NCBI GenBank assembly: GCA_019925795.1
Contig: CM034304.1
Coordinates: forward strand, 806,001-870,000
Direction of reading: 5' to 3'
Source: Dendrobium chrysotoxum
Lineage: Eukaryota; Streptophyta; Magnoliopsida; Asparagales; Orchidaceae
Length of the DNA: 64,000 nucleotides
The notes under the pieces are model-generated. The model was not told the DNA's origin. It saw only the letters and a program-made list of their open reading frames with translations, and did not search any database. Shown here piece after piece: positions 34,023 through 46,221 of the stretch. Numbering within the stretch: position 1 is the stretch's first letter; each line of letters starts with the position of its first letter. The position numbers were made by a program, and so were the translations under genes.

Positions 34023-35947
34023 ACCTAGGTTAGTTTTTTATCTCATAAAAGTGAATCATTTGAGGAGTTTAGAACATTCTCCCCTTGGATTTAATGAAAA
34101 TTAGGATATGAGATCTCTACTATCCATTGTGATTATGGTAGAGAATTTAAAAATGATAGGTTTAAATTTTTCTATAAGGATTTAGGAATTGAACATAACT
34201 TTGCTGTCCCTTGGACCCCTTAACAGAATGTGATAGCTAAAAGGAGAAATAGAACTTTAATGGATGCTGTTAGGGCTATATAATGTTTTAAATAGAGTGA
34301 ATGTTAGATCAAAATTAAATAAGACACCTTATGATTTGCTTAAGGGCAGGACTAAATCGTTCCCATCTTCATGTCTTTAGTTGTAAATGCTTTATCCTTA
34401 TCAATGGGAAATCTCCTTTAAGATAGTTTGATCCTTAGTCTAATGAAGGAGTCCTATTAGGTTATTCCTATATTAGTAAGGTCTATAAGATCAAAAATAA
34501 GAGGACCTTAGTTGTAATGGAGTCCACCCATGTTATATTTAATGAATCTGATAAATCTGGAGAGCCTAGGTTAGAAGATGAAGAAGATGTAGAGGTTACC
34601 TAAGGAGTAGAATCTATTGACCTAGGAGATAGAGAAGAACCTCACGAGCCATTACCTAGAGAATGGAGATACTCATATAGTCATGCTACGGATCTTTTCT
34701 TAGGAGATTATTCTGTAGGAGTTAGAACTAGGCATGGACTTTGGAAGGAGGTTAGAAATTTTGCATTCATTTCTATGATAGAACCCATAAATATATATAG
34801 ACCAAGACTTATTTGATGAATTATATATCCTAACTATTCAAGAAGAGTTAAAATAATTTGTTCAGAATGATGTATGAGAGTTGGTTAGTAGACCTAAGGA
34901 TAAGAGTATAGTAGGTACTAAGTGGGTATTCAAAAATAAAATGAATTATTCTAGAGTTGTGGTCAGAAATAAGGCTAGGATAGTGGCTAAAGAGTATAAT
35001 CAAATTGAAGGTATTAATTTTGAGGATACATTTGCCTCTATAGCTAGATAGGAAGCCATTAGATTTCTATTAGCTTTTTCATCCTTCAGACGGCTTCAAA
35101 TTATATCAGATGGATGTTAAAAGTGCCTTTGTAGATAGGTTATTAAGGAAGATGTATATAGATAGATAGATATATATATATATAATTATAATTATGGAAG
35201 GTGCTAAAAAATAAATACTCCAATGAGCTCAACCATTCAACTTGACAAAGATGTAAGTGGAAAATTAGCAGATCAAAAAAAGTATAGGGGGATAATTCGA
35301 TCACTTTTGTATTTGACTACTAGCAGACCAGATATAATGCTTAGTGTTTATTTATATGCTAGATTTCAAGCCAATCCTGAAGAACCCCATATAACTGTAG
35401 CTAAAAGAATTCTTAGATACCTTATAGGCACCCAAAACTTAGGTATCTGGTATCCTGGACATAGCAATTCATTTTAAATTATAGGATATTAAGACTTAGA
35501 CTATTACGGTGTAGAATAGATAGAAAAACTACTTCTAGAATTTGTCAATTCATAAGTCAATCATTAGTTTCCTGGTCTAGTAAAAAATAAAATTCAGTAG
35601 TCTTATCCACTACTAAGGCAGAATACGTAGCTGTAGGTATTTGTATTACTCAAGTATTATGGCTAAAGCAACAGATCCCTGACCTTGGACTCTATATAAG
35701 CACTATCCCAATCATGAGTAACAACAGTAGTGCTATTTATATTTATGAAAATTTAATTTGACACTCCCATATGAAGCACATAGATATTAGACATTACCTC
35801 ATTAGATATCATATAGCCAAGGGAGATATAGAACTACATCATGTATCTTCTAAAAATCAACTGGTAGATGTTTTTATAAAACCTCTTAGCTATGAGATTT
35901 CCAGTATAATTATGATTAAACTAGGTGTTATCAATATCAATGCTTAG
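34023..35947 (+). pseudogene. pol: pol relic of element F
   Basis: Integrase core, RT N-terminal part and RNase H are recognisable by alignment with A, with many stops. A large piece of RT, including the YVDD catalytic motif, is missing at about 35140-35195 and replaced by a GATA/AT microsatellite. RNase H part of RT (SSTIQLDKD to RYLIGTQNLG) is open at 35223-35477. Stop at 35945-35947 matches the natural pol end (NINA). Confidence 0.85.
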
Positions 35948-36109
35948 GGATAATGAGGTATGAATATAAAAGTAATCAATGTGTGTTTATTTACTTATGT
36001 TATTTTTTTCCTTTATTGATTATTTGTATTTAGTCACATTGTACTATATGATCTTAAAAACCCTTCACATCACCAGTACACAGTACATTCAATGACTCTT
36101 ATTTAACAG

Positions 36110-36440
36110 TTATTAGTGATCGTACCGTACGAATACCTACTATGTTCGATATGATACAAGTGGCACACACCATTGGACAAATTCAATTTGGCTGGTATAA
36201 TATTTAATAACCTATCATATTGTATAAACACTTGTTATTCCTTACGATTGATTAGTCAAAGATCATATAGGTTGACTCCTTGGGATGATCAAATTAACAA
36301 AGATCATCCAGTATGATTTTGATCATGCTGTAAGATTTTACCAAACTTTTCGACTAATCGAACTAGATGAATTAACCTCTTTTGATCATACTGTATGATC
36401 TATATCATACTATTTGATCTTCCCGAAATCTATTTAAGGA
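36110..36440 (+). promoter_or_regulatory. palindrome tract and TATA-like box upstream of third ORF, element F
   Basis: Contains ATCGTACCGTACGAA near 36119 and the pair ATCATACTGTATGAT and ATCATACTATTTGAT near 36384 and 36404, then CTATTTAAGGAGAG at about 36430. A CT-rich leader of about 80 bp leads to the third-ORF ATG at 36520. This is the plan of an LTR U3 placed inside the element. Promoter activity is inferred. Confidence 0.55.
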
Positions 36441-36519
36441 GAGATAATTCAAGTTTTTCATTCCCACCTTTCATCCTTCTCAATCTTCACCTCTTCAATC
36501 CTAATCCTTCTTCTTTCAA

Positions 36520-37230
36520 ATGGCCAAAGGAACACATTCTAGGACTATTGTAGCTTGCTCTTCTAGACATTCTTCAGATCTTTAATTTCACAAGTTGCTG
36601 ACAAAGAAACCTACCATAGGTACAAAGCTGTAGGGATAACTCCATTAAAAGTTATCAATCAGGAAGCTCTAACTTCTAGGTATTAAACCTCCTTGCTGGC
36701 TCCACACTCCACTTTATTCTACCCTTAGCTTTCCCTTTCATATCTGAATTGCTTTGTGGGTTCTTTGCCAATCTTAGAGTTAATAGTGAGGGCACAACAC
36801 TTAAATCTTTTATTTGTAGAAAACCTATAAAGATTTTGATCAAATCCTATATCATTCTACTTTTGGCCTCAAATCTCACTCTATAGCCTCTATCCCTTAC
36901 TATGATTGGACCCAAGAAAACATTACCCTCAAGGATACTATACTAAATAATCGTGCTCTGTTAGTCTACACCCTTGTTCAAGATGCATGTATAATTCAGC
37001 ATATCCTTTGAAACACAATCATTCTTAAAGCAAGCAATAGGGTCAACAATACACCCGTTCTATCCCTCATCACATATTTCATTATTACTAAAACAGAGCT
37101 CTCTATAACCAATCTGATTATCTGCTACATTAAAAACTTGAGAAGTATTAGAGATCCCAGGAATAAATATAAGTAAAATTGAACACTAGGACAACTCATA
37201 GCCTTTATAATGGAATCAAAATATAACCTC
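36520..37230 (+). pseudogene. third-ORF relic of element F (plant transposon protein-like)
   Basis: Begins ATG in MAKGTHSRTIVACSS and soon stops (TAA after SSDL). Pieces downstream match the copy at 55518-55793, which reads GFFASLRVNSEGTTLQSF and YKDFDQIL; this resembles the putative plant transposon protein domain often found in plant retroelements. Position between pol and 3' LTR is that of the Sirevirus envelope-like ORF. A 14-bp deletion near 36833 relative to copy 2 removes one of two CTATAAAGATT repeats. A His/Pro-rich tail may extend to 37690. Function unknown. Confidence 0.55.
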
Positions 37231-38035
37231 TAATATCCAGCACCAATGAATCACCTCCCAGTCTTCTACTCTAATAGCTCTTTTCACATGCTCCATAGTA
37301 ATAGATGTCACCATGGTCATTATGTGGTGGATCCTGAGCCAAACGAGGTAGGGGAGTTCTAGCACCAGCTCCATCACCAACTCCTACTCACCACTCATAG
37401 GACTTTGCCTCAATAGTGGAGTGCCTAAACCTCCTTAAGCTACAATCACATACATAGTTTTAGGATTCTACTAAGAATTGGCATTGGCTTTAGCAATAGT
37501 TTTAGGAGGTTCATCCTAAGGTGCATGAATAACAACACCAGGAGATCTAGCAGATGTATTAGCGATAGCATGACCTACTCTAACAACACCACCAGTAGAT
37601 TAGCATCAACATGAGGAAGATTGAGACTGGTTTAGTGACCAAACTTTTTACCTTCACTAGTATTTCCAGCCACCACCATAACCACCACTTGATCAAGGTC
37701 CTTCCTACTTTTGAGGGATATGTGTTCTATGGTAGTTGTCCTTTTATATTATTTTGATTTTATTATCTTTTTTCTTTATCTTGTTGAATTTATTTTTTCT
37801 TCTTTTGAGTGATGTCAAAATGGGTAGTTGAATATTGGTAAAATGTATACTTGCTATGTTTAGTTCATTTTTTTCTATATTTTATCTTATGCTTGGTGTT
37901 TTTATATAAGTAAAATTATTAAAAAAAAACTCTCCCTATTTTTATAAGAACTCAATTAGTTAGGGGGAGATTTGGAGATAATAAAATTAACCTAAAAATT
38001 CAACCAACAATATTTTCCATCAATAAAAGGTGAGA
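37231..38035 (+). other. noncoding 3' tract of element F
   Basis: Contains decayed accessory polypurine boxes (GATGTCAAAATGGGTAG near 37813; TTAGGGGGAGATT near 37958) and a decayed main tract AAAAGGTGAGAT at about 38025-38036. The stem-loop tract of A, B and D was not found here. Confidence 0.55.
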
Positions 38036-38874
38036 TATTACTTTAATTTAGGATCCCAAGATTATGATTTTAATGAAAACAAATATTATTGGATTTCTAC
38101 TTTGTTTCTCCTAATATTATTATTGGATATTTGTTTTGTGCACACTAACATTGTAGTTTCATTGTACATCATACAAAAGAATCGACTCAAGTCTAGTCAG
38201 AATAAGATTGATGTTTTTGTAAGAGTTTGTATTTTAATTTATTTATTTTTATATTCCTTGATTGAAAAGTCCTGTAAAAGATGTAAGCCAGCTTAGCAAC
38301 CATGCACACACACCAGGGAGAAAAAATAAGTGTTATAACTTGTATGAAGATCATCTAGTATGATCTGGATCAACTATATGATCTGAGTAAACCAGGGATT
38401 AATTAAAATAATCTAAATTCATATTAATTTTACTATAACATCCAAGTCATACAAGATTATTAGTATAACTCAAAAATCTTACCGCCAATCACAAATTAGG
38501 TTGTATTTTAAAATTTAAAAATTAAACTAATCATACTGTATGATTATCATCATACTATACAATGTCATTAAATCTTGCCTAATCTAATCCTATAATTAGG
38601 AAATCTAATCAAAATTAATTGATATTTCATATCGTAATATACAATGACCTGCCTCTTACAGTATGACCCAATTCACTCCAAGGATGATATTTAATGACCA
38701 CCGATTATACTTGATGAAATCATATTCGATTGAACTTATCATACTATAAGACCATTGATATCATACATGATGATCAGTTCAAGTGTTTAAAATAATCGTA
38801 CAGAATCCTGTTCATCATGCTATTCTAAAGAATGAACTAAAATAATCATATTATACCCATCACCTATCATATGG
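38036..38874 (+). repeat. 3' LTR of element F, 5' part only
   Basis: Begins ATTACTTTAATTTAGG after the decayed polypurine tract, followed by the family phrase GATTTTAATGAAAACAAATATTATT. AT-rich palindromes (ATCATACTGTATGAT at 38530, partner at 38549) follow. Interrupted by G at 38875. Confidence 0.75.
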
Positions 38875-39815
38875 TTGTTGTAAAATTTGGACCTCGGTCT
38901 TGTGATTTTAATGATGATAAATATTATTATTTTTCTACCATGTTTCCCCCTATTATTATTATTAGATGTTTATTTTTGTGCTATAATATTTCAAGTCCAC
39001 CGTACATTGCAAAGTGACCAACTCAAGATTAGGTAGAAACGGTTTATATTTTGTCAAGAGTCTTTATTTTTTATTTACTTAATTTGTTTAATATTTGTTG
39101 AGTCCAACTCTTATTAAAGGTGGATGCTAAACTTCATGATCGTGCACACACATGTTGGAGTCAAAAAATAATTTTTACACTTTTTAATGAATTGTACAGT
39201 ATGATCAGATGCTTATGACATAAAACAGCTAATTTTTCAATTAATTTCTTTGAACCAATAATACTATATGATTAAGATTGTACTGTATAATCTATTCAAA
39301 ATGGAAACCCTAGTAGCAATAAAAATTATGTAAGTTTTTACATTTTGATTTCTGAACTAATCATGCTGTATGATCCCATTTATATAGTATGGTATTTAAA
39401 AACTTAAATTAATCCTCTTGATTAAACAATCAAAAAAGGTTTAATAAATATGGTAAATCATACTGGATGATCTATAGAGACAAAATCTAATCATCCAGGA
39501 TATCGTGCAGGATGAAAACTTGATTTTGAACTAATTGTACACTATGATGCCAATTACACTGGCCAATTTATAGAGATGACTTCCAATGATCCTAGTGATT
39601 GTCCTGTATAAACAAATGGAATTGGAACTAATCAGATTGTATGACCTTTAGATCGTATTGTACGATCAGTACATATAAATTGAAGAGTTCATCCTACTAC
39701 TATTCCATCATATTGAACGAACGCAATTTTTGAACTAATCTTATTATATGATCACTGATCATATTATACAAATAGTGATCACCAAATTAAAAACTAGGAT
39801 TTTTTTGAAGCCTTG
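38875..39815 (+). repeat. LTR fragment G, truncated by element E
   Basis: Starts TGTTGTAAAATTTGG inside the LTR of F, with the same GATTTTAATGATGATAAATATTATT phrase and an AT-rich palindrome array. It stops just before the TATA region, at the end of the minus-strand LTR of E. The result is two LTRs of one family facing each other. Confidence 0.75.
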
Positions 39816-41574
39816 TGAAAGTTTGATGTAGGATGTTAAGCCTAAGTAAATTATCCCTAGCCACACCAATTGGGGGGGGGGGGGGGAGGTGAATTGGGAG
39901 TTTTACAAAACCTATTACCCACTTTTAAAATAAAAATTATATTTCTTTCGCACTTTTATTAATTAGGAAGAGCAAGAAAATTATTACCTGATATAGAAGT
40001 AAATAGACTTATCAAAGATTACAATGATGATGATAAAAGTCTAATCAACACAAAAAATAGCTATCATAGATTTCTACCAAGAAAATATCACATAAATTAA
40101 ATGTGAAAAAGTAAAGTGCAAAAATAAGAAATCAAAATATGCACACTAGAATTTTATAGTTGTTCGATAAAATAAAGACCTACGTCCACTCCCCGGAGTC
40201 CTCCTCTCTGAGTATTACACTAAACCTTTAATGTCTCTCCTTTAGCCCCTACAGCTAAATGGAGAAGCCTTTACAATCTTTTCACCAACCTAATGCAGCA
40301 GAGAACCTTGGCCTCCTTTTTCATCCTCCTATCGATGGCGAAGAATCACGATATCCTTTTTCACTCTCCTGGTGAAGGCAGAGAACCCGACCTTCTTTTT
40401 GACTCTCCTGGAGATGGCAGAGAATCACAATTATCTTTGAGCTTAAGAACTTCTTCCCAAAGCAACCCAAGAAATTTAGATAGACATCTAGAGGAAATAA
40501 GGAAAGACACTTTCTTGGAGCAACCATGTGAGCCCCTCACACTACTTCTCCCTCACATATAAGCTCTCCCTTTCTTCTTCCCAATACACTCTTAGATCCC
40601 TTATGCTCTCTCTCGAGAACATTCAGTAGTCAAATACTTGAAACAAGTCTAATTAGAGAGATTAAATTCAAGGCCTTATAAAAAAGCCCAAGAATTCAAT
40701 TCTGGCAACTCTAATTGTACAGTTTAATCCAAGGTCATATGGTACGATTAGTTCAAATAATCATATTAGTATTGTATAAAGAATAAGGTGCTATACGACT
40801 GGTTAAATATGTTGTGTTGATCATCCAGTTCAATTTGATAATCATCCAGTATGATTACTTTGAGTAACTTGGATTATCATCCCATACGTTTGAAGATTAT
40901 AAAATATCACCCCATGCAAAGATCAGGTCGTACAATATGATTGGGTCCAATCATCATGTATGATCTGACTAGTTCAATTAATCCAAAATTGTTCCTTAAT
41001 TATAGGATTAAATTAGGTAAGATTTACCTATCTTACGGTATGATTAGTTTAAATTTTGAATATCAAAATGTTGTCTAAATTATGATTAGCGGCTGAGATT
41101 TTGATTTTAATTGATTATCTAGTATAATCTGGATGTACTATATGATTAGTTCAAATGGCTTTAATTATCATAATTAGCCATTTTGATTATTTTTTGATTA
41201 GCTGATCGTACATATTGATATGTATCATACAGTTTGATTAGTTCAAAAAACTAAACATTGAATTTTGTCACTATCTCACTCCCCTTAAGTGTGTGTGTGC
41301 ATGGTCCCTAAGTTTAGAATCCACCAAATACATAATTTGACTTAAGAAATATAGAAATAAGAAAAGGTAAAATTACAGACTCTTCTAGACATAACCCTTT
41401 TCTACCTAGTCTTGAGCTAATCAATTTTGCATAATGTATGGTGGACCTAAAATATTAGTGCACAAGGAAAAAGTAGATATGCAATAATAATAATTAACAA
41501 GAGATAGCATAGTAAAGAATTTCATAATGTTTGTTATCATCAAAATCACAGGACTTGGGTCCAGATTTGTAACA
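39816..41574 (-). repeat. 3' LTR of element E (1759 bp, minus strand)
   Basis: On the minus strand starts TGTTACAAATCTGG at 41574 and ends CATCAAACTTTCA at 39816. Carries the AT-rich palindrome array (about 41250-40720), a TATA region TTTTTTATAAGGCC near 40680, the minisatellite (40470-40300), the conserved CCGGGGAGTGGACGTAGG block near 40190 and a C15 run (G15 on the plus strand, 39872-39886). Confidence 0.9.
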
Positions 41575-41589
41575 ATCCCCCTCTTTTTA
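41575..41589 (-). promoter_or_regulatory. polypurine tract of element E
   Basis: TAAAAAGAGGGGGAT on the minus strand, directly before the 3' LTR. Confidence 0.82.
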
Positions 41590-41714
41590 ATGATGGCAAA
41601 TATTATTGGTAAATAACTTCATTTTATTTTTGCTATGTCCTAAGCTCCCCCTAACTAATTGAATTTTTGAAAATAAGGAGATTATGTGTTTTTTTATTTT
41701 CATTTTAAATATTT

Positions 41715-41827
<113 letters not shown>

Positions 41828-42539
41828 GGAACACAAAAAAATGAGCAGGAAATAAAAGCATAATAAAACATGAGAAGGAAAATAAATGCAAAACTAGCAA
41901 TCATAACAGAATAGTAGGTTCAGACAACCAATAACATGCTACTCTCTGTTTTGATATCAATAAAAAAAAAAGAGGAAACAACTAAACAAAAATACCAAAA
42001 CACAACAGATAGCACAAAATAAAAACATAAAAATAATACAGACACAAGATAAAAATAGAAAACTAACTAAAAATGTGAATGTCCTTGATCAGGTGGAGGG
42101 GGTGATGGTGGTTGGAAGTACCAGCACCTATTCAATAGCTCTCCAAATCAAGCCATATTATTTCATGTTGCTGATGCTGCTCTGCTATGCAGTTATCAAA
42201 TTAAGTCTCCCACTAATTAAATCTTTGAATCAGTATATCATACTTAGAGGGCTACTGAATAGTTGTTGGTAGTAGTGCTCATCCTCCCTCGGCTTCCTCT
42301 TACTCAGGGTCATCATAGTGAATATTTTTGTGATAAGCGTTATAAAGAATGTGGAAGGAACTATTTGAGTAGAAAATTAGAAGGTGGTCTAGCTGTGCAG
42401 GGAATTAGAAATTGTATTTAGATTTAAGAATAAAGGAAATGATGTGACCTAAGGCAAGATTTGGCTTTATTTAATTCTAGGATCTCAAATATAGGTAAAA
42501 TTTTCAAGGTATCAAATAGTTAAATCAGTTTCATTGAAA

Positions 42540-43132
42540 TCAATCTTAGCCATTATGAAATATATGGTAAGGGATAGAAGAGGGGTAATATTTATTTGAT
42601 ACCCAACTTTTAGAATGATTACGTTCTGAAGGATATGTTGTACGATTCAAGCATCATGAACTAAGCTATTTACATGTGGAATGAGGTAGTTGATAGGAAA
42701 TTCCCTAAGGGTAGTTTTAGTAAGGGTCAAATCATAGTTTGGGTTAGAAGCTAAAAGGTGAATTTTCTCACCAGTGCTAAAGAGGTGTAGGAATTTATCA
42801 AAGTCTTGGTAAGTAATTTCAGCATGCCTTCTATTGACATATGATTGGAGGGAAGTGTCATCATTGCGGATTCTAAGGCTTGCAAAGAACTCAAAAAGGA
42901 GTTTAGAGTTAAAAGGATAGGCAAGAGTGAGAATAAAAAGAAGGGTGGTGCGAGTGAATAGAGTGAGTACCTGGAAGTTTTGAACTTCTTAATTTATGAT
43001 CTTTAAGGGTGTGATCATAGCAGCTTTGTAATAATTATATACCTCTTCGTTAGTTACTTCGACAAAGCAAGGATCCATGGGTTATTAGGAGGAGCTTCTA
43101 ATCAGTGCTCTTGATCGCTTTCCATAGGCCAT
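42540..43132 (-). pseudogene. third-ORF relic of element E
   Basis: On the minus strand starts ATG at 43132 (MAYGKRSRALI), with a stop after a few codons. Downstream pieces include FEFFASLRI and ITYQDFDKFL, related to GFFASLRV and ITYKDFDQIL of element F, then VNSLVHDA. So E and F carry the same third gene, of the putative plant transposon protein type, between pol and the 3' LTR. A His/Pro-rich tail is encoded near 42120-42070. Function unknown. Confidence 0.55.
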
Positions 43133-43199
43133 TACAAGGACTAAGATCTTATGGAAGAAGGAAGAGGATTTGAAAATAATTGAGAAAGGAAAAAACTTA

Positions 43200-43660
43200 T
43201 TTTACCTCCCTATAAATAGAAATCCACCATATTATACAATATGTTAGGGTATCGTATAGTACGATCAAGCACATGCAATTCATCCAGCCTAATCAGTCAA
43301 GAAAGTAGTCTTATCATACAGTACAATTAGAATCATATTGGTTGATTAGTGTAATAATGATCATCTTGAGGAGTCAGTCTAGATAATCATTGACTGGTCA
43401 CATCATCCTATATGAATAGGAGTTTGTACAATATGATACAATATTTAATATCATATTCGCTGAATTCAATTCATCCAACGGCTAGTGCCATATGTATCAT
43501 ACAATATGATTTAGGTGTTTACATCATACGATCACTAATAATTAATCAATCAGAGCTGTTGGATGTGTTGTGAGCAATGATGTGATACTTTATGCATATC
43601 ATACAATATGATGTGGTATCGTATAGAACAATGGGAGAAAATTTTGATTTATGTGTGATG
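43200..43660 (-). promoter_or_regulatory. palindrome tract and TATA-like box upstream of third ORF, element E
   Basis: On the minus strand a run of ATCATAC/GTATGAT-type palindromes (for example GATCGTACTATACGAT near 43265) is followed by TCTATTTATAGGG at 43208-43220 and, about 80 bp later, by the ATG at 43132. Same plan as in F. Confidence 0.55.
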
Positions 43661-43805
43661 ATAAGGAAAACATCATAAAAAATAAAATAAACTAAAGAAA
43701 AAGATCATAAACATAAATAATAAAGCATGAACAAAAATATTAAATGAAAAATAGAAAAATAAACACAGTTAACATTCATATTTTCAATTTTTAAAACATC
43801 CTGAT

Positions 43806-44709
43806 TCAAGCATGAATATCTATGACACTTAGTCTAGTCCTCAATGAGCTAAAATTTTCAAAGGCAAGGGGTTTTGTAAAGAAATTTGCTAGTTGATTTT
43901 CAGTAGGTATATAATGTAACTCTATATCCCCCTTGGTTTCATGATCTCTAATGAAATAGTATCTAATATATATATATTGGTCATGTAGTGTTGCATTGGA
44001 TTTTTTGAAATATAAAAGGCACTGGTGTTATCACACAAGATTGCAATAGTACCGACAAGTAGTCTAAGATCTAAGATTTATTATTTAAGCTATAGGACTT
44101 GTGCAACACAACTCCCTATAACTATTTATTATGTTTCAACGGTAGATAAGGTTACTGGGTTTTATTTTCTACTAGACCAGGAGACTAAAAATAGTCCTAC
44201 AATTTAACAGGTTCTAGAAGTAATTTTCCTATCGACTCAACATCCTGTAAAGTCTGAATCAAAATATCCAATGATTTTAAAAGAAGTACTATGTCTAGGA
44301 TACCAAATTCCTAGGTTTTGTGTTCCTAAAATATATATAAGAATTGTTTTAATAGCACTCATGTGGGATTCTTTGTGATCAGCCTGAAATCTTGCACAGA
44401 GAAATACACTAAACATAATATTTAGTCTATTGGTAGTCAAGTAAAGAAGTGATCTAATTATCCCTCTATACTTCTTATGGTTAATTGAATTTCCATTTAG
44501 GTCCTTATCTAACTGAATGGTGTGGCTCATGGGAGTATTAATTATCAAAGCATTATCCATCTCATATTTTTTAAGAATATATTTAACATACTTTACTTAC
44601 CTAGGAAAAGTTCCATCATCCCTATGTTTCTCACTAAATCCAAAGAAATAGGTAAGCTCTCTCATCATGCTCATCTCAAACTCTTCACTCATTATTTTTG
44701 AGAATTTTT
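43806..44709 (-). pseudogene. pol: pol of element E, C-terminal part (RT end and RNase H)
   Basis: Minus-strand RT thumb and RNase H: the frame at 44560-44237 reads NTPMSHTIQLDKD to YFDSDFTGC, and the end FTKPL is near 43880, with the natural stop at 43806-43808. Several stops interrupt RNase H. The remainder of pol continues after element D, from 50013. Confidence 0.85.
44705..44709 (+). repeat. target-site duplication of element D, left
   Basis: TTTTT before the 5' LTR; TTTTT also follows the 3' LTR at 50008-50012. Low-complexity, but joining the flanks restores the RT sequence seen uninterrupted near 63478. Confidence 0.75.
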
Positions 44710-45013
44710 TGTTACGACTCGGGCTCACAAGTTTCTGTTTTGATGATAACAAATATTATGGCTCACATCTTCTAATATTTGGAATGTATATTTATTTGTG
44801 TGTGTACTAACATTTCAGGAACAACATGCATCAATACAAGAAAGATTCAAGACTCAAGAATGAGTAGAATAGGCTTTATTATATTTCTCATTGATGTACT
44901 TTTTAATTCCTTGAGTCAAGTCCTGTAATGGTATATGTTTATTTATGACCATGTGTACACATACTTAGGGGGAGTGAGATCCTATCAAAACCAGAAGTTC
45001 AACTTTTGAACAA

Positions 45014-45472
45014 ATAGTACTGGATGATTTCTGATCGTCCAGGACGATCTGTTCATTAAACTAATCGTCCTGGATGATCCAATATGATCTCAAAACCCTA
45101 GCCACCACGACAATTTAGGCAAGGATTTAAGAGTCAAAACTTGTTCTAATCGTCCTGGACGATCTATATATCGTACTGGACGATTTGTGCAAAATTTGTT
45201 CTGATCGTCCTGGACTATCCCAGGATCGTACGGGACTATCAGGTCAAATTCTGCACATCGTCCTGGACGATCCTGAGATCGTCCTAGACGATTTTTTGGC
45301 GACAGAATTGAGTTTTTAGGGTTTTCTGAAGCCGCCTTTTGGAGCCATCATCTTGGACGATCCTGCGATCGTCCTGGACGATCTTTGGTGGTAAAATTGA
45401 GTTTTTAGGGTTTTCTGAAGCCGTCTTTTGGAGCACATCGTCCTGGACGATCCGGAGATCGTCCTGGATGAT
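45014..45472 (+). promoter_or_regulatory. paired palindrome array, 5' LTR of element D
   Basis: Six clear pairs of ATCGTCCTGGACGAT-type sites with spacing 20 or 21 bp. Pairs at 45257, 45347 and 45437 recur at exactly 90 bp. Confidence 0.87.
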
Positions 45473-45514
45473 CTTTGCCGCCAGAACTAATTTGGAAGGG
45501 TTTTTGGAGCTCTT

Positions 45515-45522
45515 TATTTAAG
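45515..45522 (+). promoter_or_regulatory. TATA-like box of element D LTR
   Basis: TATTTAAG, about 40 bp after the last palindrome, in the expected U3 place; the same wording occurs before the third ORF of F. Confidence 0.5.
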
Positions 45523-46168
45523 CTTTCTCAAGGCACTTGATAGGTGTCTTTGGCAGCCAGTGAGGCTTCGTTCTTTTGGAGAAAACTTGAAGAGAGAGCT
45601 TGAAAGGGAGAGAGGAAAGGGTGGAGTTTGAGAGGGAGAAGAGCCCGGGAAGGGGGTTTCTCGAGGGAGTGTGAGGGGGTTCACACGGTTGCTCCGGCAG
45701 GCTTGCACCTAAGTACCGTCGGATTCAAGGCTTGTCTCGAAGGAAGTTTTGGGAAGAAGAAGTGCTCTTTGGTGTCAAAGGACCCGGCTACTCCGCCGCA
45801 CCGGGGAAGGTGGAAGTGATTTTGTAAGGGCTTCTCCGCCTAGCTATGGGGGCTGAAGGAGAGACACTTTTGGTTTAGTGCAATACTTGGAGGGTGCCTC
45901 CGAGGAGTGGACGTTGGTCAGGTTGGACCGAACCACTATAAATCCGGTGTGTTCTTTCTTATTATTTTTCCGCACTTTATTTTGTTGCGATTATCTGCTT
46001 GGGTGATATCTGTGATTGATCTTTTTTTTCGTTGTTTTAATTCATTTCCGCTGCACGTTATAAAAAGATTTTTGTTTTGTTTCAAATATCCAATTCACCC
46101 CCCCCCCCCTCTTAGTTAGCCTCGGGACTAGTTCATAAGGGCTTAACATCCCCTATCGAACTTTCAAG

Positions 46169-46180
46169 TGGTATCAGAGT
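46169..46180 (+). promoter_or_regulatory. primer-binding site of element D (initiator tRNA-Met)
   Basis: TGGTATCAGAGT two bases after the LTR end, identical to that of B. Confidence 0.9.
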
Positions 46181-46221
46181 GGGATTCAAAATTTAAGTTT
46201 AAAAACTTTTGAATTCGATCC

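Larger units (their letters stand above)
34023..38874 (+). mobile_element. Ty1/copia element F, 5'-truncated, third-ORF bearing
   Basis: Starts abruptly inside integrase and continues through RT remnants, RNase H, a third-ORF relic, a degraded polypurine tract and the first 840 bp of a 3' LTR, where LTR fragment G interrupts it. Same family as E by pol, third ORF and AT-rich palindromes. No 5' LTR or gag remains. Confidence 0.82.
44710..46166 (+). repeat. 5' LTR of element D (1457 bp)
   Basis: TGTTACGACTCGGG to AACTTTCA. Palindrome pairs at 45014/45034, 45149/45170, 45204/45225, 45257/45278, 45347/45368 and 45437/45458; the last three pairs lie in a 90-bp tandem repeat. TATA-like TATTTAAG at 45515-45522. 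Conserved block TAGTGCAATACTTGGAGG at 45876. C12 run at 46098. Confidence 0.95.

Noticed and set aside
38030..38296. 88-codon hydrophobic plus frame that could be a membrane peptide
   Set aside because: Lies across the start of the F LTR and is destroyed in the second unit.
40293..40562. 89-codon plus frame
   Set aside because: Antisense of the LTR minisatellite of E.
42075..42272. 65-codon plus frame, repeated at 60844-61053
   Set aside because: Antisense of the third-ORF tail region of E; kept only because the block is duplicated.
45628..46119. Open frames in LTRs of D, repeated at 49474 and 49753
   Set aside because: Found twice only because the LTR is present twice; no protein-like composition.
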